A DNA stretch of 64,000 nucleotides from Avena insularis (taxonomy: Eukaryota > Streptophyta > Magnoliopsida > Poales > Poaceae), in contig CM042688.1 in NCBI GenBank assembly GCA_023614405.1, positions 445,460,028 to 445,524,027 on the forward strand, given 5' to 3'. Below, one piece after another: positions 55,084 through 64,000 of the stretch. The number at the start of each line of letters is the position of its first letter. Position 1 is the stretch's first letter. The notes below the pieces were generated by a model. It saw nothing but the letters and a program-made list of their open reading frames with translations. It was not told where the DNA came from and ran no database searches. A program made the translations under genes and the position numbers.

Positions 55084-58000
55084 ATCCCGACCTTCAGGGT
55101 CTCAGCCAAATGGTCGTTGTCTGTCTAGCAAATATTTTTGGTAGTTATGTATACTAGGGAAAAACAAAACGCGAGAGTAGGACTGCTTCCACTTTTCTTC
55201 TTACCCAACCACCACCCTTCTCTGGTAAGGAAGTGTAACGTTTTCAATCCTCTTCTTAAAATTCAAACTAGGATTCACGTGTTCTGGGTTTCCGTAGTAC
55301 CATAGAAAGTGTGTGTGTGTGTAATTCCTTGTCTATCTGTTGCATCCAGTTTGTTATCACAATCTGCCTTTGGTTATCAACTGTTGGTACATTCCATACT
55401 GACAGGCTTTTGAAAAACCGGCGTGATCTATCCGACTCCTTGTTAACCGGTGCCATCTTCTTAAGGGTGTCCTTTCTTCTAGCAACTCCACATTCTGTGT
55501 AATCATCAGTTGCTAATCTCTATCTGCTAAGTGATTTTGCGCATCTATGGGTATTTTAATGCCGGAAAATGCGGAAATTTTTTCTTTGATACATCTGTGT
55601 TTCCACACTCCTTTTCAGTCGTGTGTGAAACATTATCTATCTCCCTTTTATCAGCATGTCCATGCTAACTCATTCTTTTGTCACCGGCGCTTAATCCTAG
55701 AGTTTCTTTTCATCTCCTTTTCTCTTGGGCTAATTACATAACATGTGTCGATCCGATGCTGGTGATTGTAATTTGGTTCTCGGCATAGCTATATTCCACT
55801 CATGATAATGTCGATTGGAATATGGGAAATGCTATCAACTCTATTCTACAAATGGCGATGGTTATCTCCTGTGATTTTGAGTACACCGTGATCATATCTA
55901 GGCATCTTCAAGCATCTTTGGCAATCCGGAGTTTCCCAAAGCATTACGGCGGTCTATCATCTGTCCATCATGCTGCACATCTTTTTGAACCCCATATCGG
56001 CACAATTCTCCTGGATACGAGGGAATTGCATCTTTTCATCTCTGATAGTTTTGCTTAAGGTATGATCTATCATCTTTTCCTTATCCAAGATCTCTTTATC
56101 TTTGTAACCGGTGATCCGATCGACAATGCGAACCAGGTGGCATCTCTTCTTCTTCCGAAGGACCAGATAATCTATTCTTCCAGAGCATCTTATTCAACAC
56201 GAACCCGTGCTCTTAATATTGTTCTTTCTAAGAGCGTTGAGCTCAGAAAGTGTTTCGAGCATTTGTTTGTTTCCCCCGCATCTTGAACTTGATATTCTGG
56301 GAATATCCTGTTAATCCATGGTGGTATATGTTGATAATATGCTTGCCTATTCGATATCAATGGAAGGACATGGAAGATCATCTGTGTCTCTTTCTCTCAA
56401 GCTTCGTGAGCACTGCCTGTGTGCAAAGTTCTCCAAGCGTGAATTCTGGCTTCTTGAAGTCACCTATCTCGACCACGTCCTTCTGCTAAATACATTACTT
56501 CAATTCTGGAATTGGCAGTCCATTGTTAATTCCATCCTCCATCTTCAATCAAATCCGGAGTTGTTCCTTGTTGGCAAGTTATCATCATCGTTCAGTTGAA
56601 GTTTTTCCTCAAGACTGCTAAATCTCTCTCAATCATTTCAAGAAGAACATGGAGCTCTTTTCACATCTATCTCGTCAAGTGATCTCTTGAAACCCTCTCG
56701 TTCTATCATCTATGCTCAATCCACCGGAGGCCATGAAGACCTTCCAGATCTTGTATTCCTTCTGTTCAAGTGGTGCTATCTTTTTCTTTATCTGTGGAAT
56801 CTTGCAGTTGGTCTCCGTAACCTTCCTTCATATCTTTCCAGTGGCTTGGTACTTTAGACATGACGACAACATCATCATCTTTATCTATCTATGAATCCGG
56901 CGAATCGTTTGCATCTATCCTTGTTTTCTTACGGAGTTCCATAAGCTCTTCTTATCAATACCTTCAGTCTGTTTCGGTAGTTGGGTTGCATGGTTTTCTT
57001 ATTCATGTGCGGAGTAATGCTTTGAGTGTGGGATGGAGTAGCTACCATACCACTACTCTTATCATTCGCTCTTGTACATTGAATTGGTGAATTAATGTGA
57101 TTCCACTCATTCCACGGAAGTTAGAAGTGGCCTTTATCCCTCGATACTTTTACTTCCGTCCTTGTTTTTCCGGAGTGCTCTCTCGAAGAAAGTAATCAAT
57201 AATCTCTTGTTGGTGATCTCGTCTTTTCCTACACGGAGCAAATCTTCAGTTATCTGGTGGAAGAAAACGCAAACCCTTTTCTATCCTCGTTTTTCTACCG
57301 GTGTTTGATATCCCCAAACAAGATGAAAGGAAACTATCTCTCTTTGTTTCATCAATTCTTGTTCTGTGGTAAAGCCAGTTATGGTTGATGCCATCAGCCG
57401 CAAATCTATTGTGTTAGCCTCAAGGCTAAAGAAAGCAATAAGTGTTCCTACAATAAACTCCAGATCCTCCATGTTCTTTGCTTTTCGAGATTCCACCATG
57501 ATCTGGCTTCACATCCGTCTCTAGAAGTTATATCCGCGCACCTCAATTGCGTGATCCTTTGGTTCTTACCGGCGCAAGAAGAATCTAATCCGATGATGTC
57601 TAGCTAAATCTTCCTGTTGATATCAAGGGACTCTATTGTTTGAAGGCAATATTGTTTCCGTGCTTCATTTCTCCAATCCGAGAGAAGATACGATGCTATT
57701 GTCATAGTGGTTCAAAACTTCTCCAATCTAGCTCTTTTCTTCCGGCGAGACAAAGGTTCATCCTCTCTAGTATCAGTAAATCGTTAAACTTAATGGTGTG
57801 TCTTTCTTTATCCATGATACATCATCTTGACCTTTCTTTCACAGGTGGTTCTTTTTCTCTTATCATGTTTCTTGAGAAAACCGGAGCTATGTCCATCCTA
57901 TCCTCTTGTCTCACGACAATCCGTCAACTCTTCTGACCATTGTTTCTCAAGCAAAACGCAAGACTCGCAACAAGTCTAGCAAGTTTTGCAAGGTGTAGTG

Positions 58001-58120
58001 GTCGCACCATTCCGTTGTTCATCAACTTGGGAACGTGAGGGTCATCTTCGTTCGAACACCCGCCTCTCCTTGTGTGGTTTTCTTTTTCCTAGGAATCTCG
58101 GGGCGAGATTCTTGTTTTAT
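55084..58120 (+). pseudogene. Eroded pol remnants of the long-LTR element
   Basis: No ORF exceeds about 106 codons. Recognisable pieces in shifting frames: at 56318-56480 VVYVDNMLAYS (RT palm; YVDD changed to YVDN), KLREHCLCAKFSKREFWLLE and VTYLDHV, a typical chromovirus RT segment; at about 57383-57406 VDAISRKS, the RNase H end; and at about 57985-58120 a WSHH/TWEREG-like integrase-chromodomain end followed by the pol terminus next to the polypurine tract. 55084-56250 shows no gag motif I can support. Confidence 0.6.
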
Positions 58121-58130
58121 GGGGGAGAGT
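58121..58130 (+). other. Polypurine tract of the long-LTR element
   Basis: GGGGGAGAGT immediately before the LTR start TGTAGCATCC, with the T-rich TTGTTTTAT before it. It sets the plus orientation together with the primer site at 55071. Confidence 0.8.
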
Positions 58131-61100
58131 TGTAGCATCCCAATTGTCTAACAATTGCAATGCTACTAGCCTAGTCTATATATATGCTACTTCAAATATA
58201 TAATTGTTGCATCATCATTATATCATGCTCATGTCATCATGCCTCCTTGCATTTGAGCATCATATAAAACCCTTTTTCATTTGGTTCTTATCTCATATGC
58301 ATGGTTAATTGTATTTGCCTCTTGATATTGTATTTGGTTCTTGATATATTGTTTAATGCCCAAGTTGAGTTCGGGGCATATCTCTTATTAACTCCACCAC
58401 CTTTTTCTTCACCACCTCATAAATTCCACCATCCAACTAAATATGGGCTTTGCACTTTATTTGGGTTTTACCTCTAGCTCATGTGGGTTGGGATGGATCC
58501 AATTCTTTTCCACATGCTCTCATCTTAGCATCATGTTGTTTTCACATTATTGATATATGAGAGCCACATGGCCACCTTTGCATGCCTTGTGAATGGAACC
58601 CTTTTTCCTAGCTTCCACATGGATTATCATGGAATTGTGCTCATGTTGGAATACTTTTGGGACTATTAATTATCTAGTGGAACATACACACTAGCATGTC
58701 CCATTTTATTTCAAACATGGCCATCTCCAACTACTCCACATGAGGCATCCTTTCATTTCTTTGGCTTGGCTTTATTCCACTTTTGGAAATGCAAAGGGAC
58801 AATGCCATGTTTAATATAATTGTTTTCACAAAATAATCATGGTATTAAATACTTTGCATGGGCCATGCAAGTACCACCTTTTTGCTTGTCATTTGGATTT
58901 TTATTTGATTTTAAAATGGATCATCTCTATATCTCTCTCTCTCTTTCTCCTTGGGCTTGATCTAAGCTTGATCTTGCTCACACCCTATCATCACATCCCT
59001 ATCCCTTCTTTGCTTGATCTTGTTGGAGCTTGTTTTGAGCCTTGCTTGATCTTGTCAAAAGGACCTCTCCATCTTATCCCTCCATCTCTCTCTAAAACCC
59101 TAAGCTAACCCTAAGCCTACCTCTTCATCTCCTCTAATCTACCCATGCCCCATCTAAGCTCAACCCTAACCCTAGCATGCCACACCTCCCTCTCTCGGCC
59201 TCTCTCTCTCTCACCTAGCTCGGCCCCACATAGCTACCCCTCTCCCTGGCCCCACACCCTATCTACTCCCTCTCTCTCTATACCTCCTAACCAAGCATAG
59301 CCCGAGCCCCAACCAAACCCTACCCGATCACCTCCCCTTCCCTTTTGCAAAAGTGCACCACCACCCCATGTGCCTCCCTCCTCTCTCCTTATCTTCCCAA
59401 CCACCCCCACCTCAGATCCATCCAGAAGGCGCCCAGGTCCCTCTCTCCCTCCCTTTCTTCCTCTCCTTGTAGCCTCCCTTGGCCATGGCCACCTCCATGT
59501 CACCTCAAACCCTAGCCTCGGCCACCTCCCCCTCTAGAAGTTCCCGAGCACGCCAAGGCTATCCAGGAGCACCCAGGGCATCCCCTGCTTCCTCTTCGAC
59601 GACTAGGACCGCTGGAACCTGCTGGAACCTCGCCGGAGCGCCGCCGTCACCACCATGCCGAGAGAGAGCCAAGGAAACCGTCCACGAGCCGCGTCGCCGA
59701 TCCGGTCCACCTCGAGCACGTATGTCTGCACCGTACGATCGCTGGTGAGCCCCTCTCCCTCCCGGACATCCCCTTCTCCTCTCTAGCTCGCCGCAACATC
59801 GTCGCGCTCCGTCGAACACCCTGCGCGCTGCCGTCGCCGCCGCCCGCTGTATCTGTGCATGCTGGAGCCTCTGTTCTTCGTGTTTTCCCCGGTGCTGGAG
59901 GCCTCCTTCGCGAAATCCCCAAACACCAAAAGCATAGCCCTAGTTTCCCTCGTCAAAACGCCTACCCATACGCCCGAAACCGTCCACCGTAGCCCTCGCC
60001 ATCGTCGTCGAAAGTCCGCCAGATCCGCCACTTAATCGATTGTCGCGTCCGTCAATGACAAGCAGCTCACGTTTCGCTTTTAAGAGCCCCCTGGCCTTTT
60101 TCCCGCCTAAACCCGCCGTCCCCAGTGCCCCACCTGTCAGCCGCGGAGTGCTTTTGCAAATAAACCCGCAGAAGACCCAGTCCACCACAGATCAGTCCCT
60201 CAGCACAGGATCGCCCACGTGTCACGCCCGTTGGCGGCAGCGTCTTGGCATATGCACCCGGCCCCACTTGTCATCGGTGCGGCTAGGTAGGACCCGAGTG
60301 AGAATAGCCCTGCAACCCGCTGCGCCCCACCTGCTGCCCAGTCAGCACTGCGGCCCACCTGTCATTCTCTACGGGTAGAAAGCCAGCGAGTAACAAAAGC
60401 TTTTCTGTAATCTGTTTAAATTCAAATCTTTTCAAAATAAATTCAAATTCAATTTTATTTCTGTTTTAATATAACTTTTAAAATATGAATCCAATTAATA
60501 CAAATAATATATGTTTTCAAATCAGAAAAATGTGAGGAATTCAAATATGCCATTCAAAATCTATTTTGAACAATTAAAATTCCAAGTTTATTTAAATTAC
60601 ATTAAATTGCCCTTTTACCTTAATAAATTAATAACTTTTGTTTTATAACTCCAAATTTAACAAATGATATGTCTAAAATGATTAGCTCGACGAGACCTTT
60701 CTGTCTATGCTTTCCATGGTTTGATTTGAAGCATGCATCATATAAATATAATGTTTACAGCAACTTAAATGAGTATAAAATGTGAATAAAACTTAATAAA
60801 ATGTTTATCTCTTGTATTCCACACCTCACCCATGCCATGCTACCTTATTGCCATGCAAATTGTGCATCATTCATCATGGCATGATTGTTTGCTTGATGCA
60901 TTTATTCATATGCTTGTGCACTTTATTTATGTTGGCCCTTGTTTGTTTGGTTCTTCTTTGAATAGACGCTGAGCAGGGGATTTATCAAGACACCCAGGAG
61001 TACCACCCAGATCCTTCTCTCGCTTCAACTAAGCTGCCAGGCAAGCACTACCACATGCTTGCATACATATAGTACCTATTGCCTCTTTCTTATTCTTGCA

Positions 61101-62774
61101 TCATTGAGTCGCGATTGCATTAAATTGAATCCCAAGTATTGCATAGCTTTTACTTTTAAACCCCACCGAAGCTTGTTCCTCCATCCCATGAGCCATTACT
61201 ACAGGAGTTGTTTGAGCCATTCGAGTCGTAGAACAGCATGTGTAGGGTTTGTGAGTGTCTGATAGAAAACGAGGTACCTAAACAACTCAACATGCTTAGT
61301 AATGGGATAACTAATGAAAGTGGCATCGGTGAGCCATATTCGCTATTTGGTTTTTCAGGCTCACTTGTGTCCCGTAGGACCCCGAGTACTTGATTCCTGT
61401 TCCTTGAATATTCGCGCTATCCACATCCGGGAGGCTTATGAACCCCCCTGAGCCAGAGCTTGATTCATTCTTATTTCTTGAGGGACACAAACTAGTTTGA
61501 GGTTTTATTTACTATCCTGTACTTATGCCATGCTTACTGCTTTATTTAAAATTGTGCGAGGAGCACACTGTACTGTTTAGGAAAGCGGAGTGTTTTCGCG
61601 GTGTCGACAAGCCCAGTCACATTTTCGGGTTCCCAGTCGTTCACAGCCATTGGCGCAAACCTTGAGGCCGTCTCGGAGTCAGCTAACCGTTCGCTATGAT
61701 AGCTCAATGGGGTGGCCTGAAATATTTCTGAATCCTGTGATTGCTTTATCGTGACTGCCTCATTGGGTTTTGATTTGGTTTTTCCGAGGCATATCGAGTG
61801 TGTGTTGCTATTTGTGCACCCCTGCAGGGTAAAACTTTCTGAAAGCCGTGTCCGCGGTTATGGACGACTTGGAGCACAGTTTCTCGATCATAGACAAGCA
61901 TAACTAAAGTACCGCTGTTAATTTGACTAGACTAGGTACCTGACTAGTAAATAGTGCAACACTCACGGAATGGATAATAAAACTGCCAACGGATGGGGGG
62001 GGTTGTTCGTCTGCTTCCTCGTCGGTAAGCGAGGAAGAGGATGGATCTGTTGAGATTACCGTTATAACTGTTGTTATTAATTCACGGTCATCCGTCTATC
62101 TTTGGTTAGGCGGATGGTTAGCGAGTTTCTATAGAATTGCTAGGGTTTATCTTTTGCTGCAATTCCGTGACCCCAGGTTGTGTCCCCTTTAGAGGCATAA
62201 AGACTTGCTGAGTACCCCTAGGGTCTCACACGATAAATTATTGGTTCAGATGAACAGGTACCCTCGCAAGATGGATACTGGGTGGAAGAGACGGACGATG
62301 TGGGCAACGATCATTCGGTGTAGAGATTCCGGGAACGGGGATCCGTGAGATCTGTGGGCGGGATGTGCTTATTTATGGGGCATCTTATGCTGATTTGCTC
62401 CTTATCCATACTCGGATTTTGTCTTCCGCTTCCGCTTGATACTCTGTTGATTGATGTATGAGGAGATATCCTAAACTATTATATCTATCTAGGATATTTG
62501 GATCTTGCCGTATGGCGTTGCTATATTTCCTTTCTTTTTAGATGGAATGGCTCTGATGTATTGTTGTATGGTGGCTTGCATACATACTCATTTGTGTATG
62601 TAGTTGATCCCTTCGCCTGCCGATTACGCTGCCCGTTCTTGTCCCGATGTTTGGAAATGGTTGGGACGGCCGAAAGGTCTACCTGTGAGTGGCATTTGGG
62701 CCCCACCGTACTATTTCAACCATTTCTGAACATCCAGGCTTGTACTAGGAGCGTAATTCACCGAGGTAGTTACA
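58131..62774 (+). repeat. 3' LTR of the long-LTR element (4644 bp)
   Basis: Near-identical to 50451-55068 over most of its length. Exceptions are two blocks of unrelated sequence (60028-60085 and 60200-60260) and a cluster of small indels at 61360-61860. It ends GGTAGTTACA, followed by the TSD CACGC. Confidence 0.9.
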
Positions 62775-62779
62775 CACGC

Positions 62780-64000
62780 TCGACCTCTACCTTGGCCCTT
62801 GAAGTCGCGACTCCTGATTCCTTCAAAAACTCAACGTCGCCAAAAGATGACGATGCCTCTTGACTACAAGACCAAATCCACATTGAGAAATGGCAAACTC
62901 TAGGGCGAAGTCAACAAGAAGAAAACAAAAAAGAATGAATGACCTAGCAAACTTACCAGTCAAACTTGTCAAGATCAAACATGGCCGCCACCGACTCCGA
63001 CGAAGACTCCTTGGGCAATCGCATCTTCTTGCGAGAAGACGGTGCCACAGCCCTCACAGGAACGACTGGAATTGGCGACTCCGCGCCAATATCCATGCCT
63101 CTCGGAGTCGAAGGAGTCGACGCGTCGGAGTCCTTGCTACACGAACGCTTGCGAGTATCCGGGCTCTCGGACTCGGGGGCTTCCTCTTCCACATCAGAAG
63201 GGACAGTCGACTCAGACTCATCCTCTTCCAAAGCATCATGAGGAATAATCCCCTTAGGGAGAGGAGGCATACAAGGCGACATCGCCCAATCCTGCATACA
63301 GACAGTGAAGATCAGCAAACAGAACAAGTAAGAAAATAGAAAATCAATCGTGAAAATAAGCTACTGTGTAGCACAACTATACCTCAGGAGGAGGATTCGA
63401 AGCATCAAAAGAAGGAACAACTGGTTCACTTGGAAGCACATCCTTGACAGTGTACTTCGTGATCAGTCGAATCCTCTTATCCACCTCACTCGCGGACATG
63501 CCATCGGCAAACACGCGAGTGGCATCTTCAGCGCCACTCCATTGAAACATGGGATGCACTCTGGCTTAGAGAGGCTGGACACTCTGGATGCACTCCATCT
63601 TCAGCATCCTCCCTCTTCTGCGCCTATGCGACTCTCGAGGTCACAGACGCGTTGATACAGCACGTCTGTCTCCACAAGCTCGTCAGGCATAACTACGTTC
63701 TTCCAAGAACGCATCTTCTTGCAGGGAGTCGCAGGATCAAAGGGCGGGAGTCCAAAATGCTCATCTTTGGCCTTCTGGTCGCGGACATAAAACCATTTCT
63801 CCCTCCATCCCTGGACGGACTTGGTGAGCTTGATGTCGAAGTAGGTGGCGGATGGGTCGATATGAATTCCGCAACCACCTACATCATAAACTAAAGAACC
63901 AGATGCGGACTGATGCTTCAGTTTAAATAAGCGTTTGAAAAGACCAAAGTGTGGCTCGACTCTGAGCCAGCACTCGCAAAGCGTGATGAAGCAGGTGATG
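62780..64000 (-). pseudogene. Antisense gene of Tat-2, 5' exons, open at the window edge
   Basis: On the minus strand from 64000, coding in the PF04195-like style (VEPHFGLFKRLFKLKHQSAS, SVQGWREKWFYVRDQ) is readable to about 63620. Then FADGMSASEVDKRIRLITKY ends near 63384 at CCTGAG|GTATAG. An intron follows to TGTATGCAG near 63294. The next exon (about 63293-62961) has ESESTVPSDVEEEAPESESP and ends DLDKFDW before GTAAGTTTGC. A further exon (about 62870-62780) leads into the target of the 12.3-kb insertion and continues at 50445. Start codon and first exon are outside the window. Confidence 0.65.

Larger units (their letters stand above)
50451..62774 (+). mobile_element. Long-LTR Gypsy element (4.6-kb LTRs), internal region eroded
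   Basis: LTRs at 50451-55068 and 58131-62774 (TGTAGCATCC...GGTAGTTACA), perfect 5-bp TSD CACGC at 50446-50450 and 62775-62779. A tRNA-iMet primer site follows the left LTR and a polypurine tract precedes the right LTR, so it is in plus orientation. The internal part is only 3062 bp, smaller than one LTR. It holds broken RT, RNase H-end and chromodomain-end remnants of a chromovirus (Tekay/Del-like) pol, and gag is not recognisable. It must have been mobilised in trans or been deleted and scrambled after insertion. It splits the antisense gene of Tat-2. Confidence 0.9.
40891..64000 (+). mobile_element. Tat-2: Tat-lineage Gypsy retrotransposon, 3' end outside the window
   Basis: 5' LTR 40891-41349, primer site, gag, protease, RT/RNase H, second RNase H and integrase (to 47865), spacer, then the antisense gene (48214-50445 and 62780-64000) split by a 12.3-kb insertion. 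The gag-pol region (41353-47865) is in one plus-strand frame throughout and is interrupted only by nonsense codons, with no frameshift. It belongs to the same family as Tat-1. Left flank gtaac (40886-40890) is the expected TSD, and its partner is beyond the window. Confidence 0.85.

Overview
The window is repeat DNA from a grass genome, most likely a pooid or Triticeae-type grass. Every coding stretch I can recognise belongs to a transposable element, and I find no intact host gene, tRNA, rRNA or CRISPR array. The grass assignment is an inference. It rests on Tat-lineage Gypsy elements with an antisense gene, an Athila-like element with a tRNA-Asp primer site, and a non-autonomous element whose primer-site and polypurine-tract motifs I recall from wheat and barley repeats.

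The layout is a set of nested LTR retrotransposons. (A) 1-17333: a Tat-lineage Gypsy element (Tat-1) on the minus strand, missing its 3' end. Its 459-bp 5' LTR is at 16875-17333. It is broken by a 1.8-kb insertion of unknown class (1987-3802, 9-bp flanking repeats) and by a 6.6-kb non-autonomous LTR element (5508-12073, TSD ACGAC) inside the second RNase H domain. (B) 17334-19050: a decayed flank, probably the 3' part of another Tat element. (C) 19051-32108: a decayed Tat element (Tat-3) on the plus strand with a long antisense gene and a 60-bp minisatellite. (D) 32109 to about 40230: an Athila-like element with no recognisable integrase and no 3' LTR, carrying an extra ORF and a roughly 92-bp hairpin array. 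A solo LTR (32543-33092, TSD ACAAG) sits in its 5' LTR. (E) 40231-40890: a Copia pol fragment cut by a partial LTR. (F) 40891-64000: a second Tat element (Tat-2), same family as Tat-1, plus strand, open at the right edge. Its antisense gene is split by a 12.3-kb element with 4.6-kb LTRs (50451-62774, TSD CACGC, tRNA-iMet primer site, eroded chromovirus-type pol).

The Tat elements carry gag, protease, reverse transcriptase with its own RNase H, a second RNase H, and integrase on one strand. Downstream, a multi-exon gene of unknown function lies on the opposite strand. In Tat-2 the whole gag-pol stays in one frame and is broken only by stop codons. In Tat-3, the Athila-like element and the 4.6-kb-LTR element, frames are shifted or segments are missing. 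The non-autonomous element has one intact 265-codon ORF with no gag or pol similarity, and it shares its primer-site design with the Athila-like element. An Athila-type element is therefore its likely mobiliser.

ORF boundaries inside decayed elements are approximate. LTR ends, TSDs and tandem-repeat periods were read directly from the sequence.
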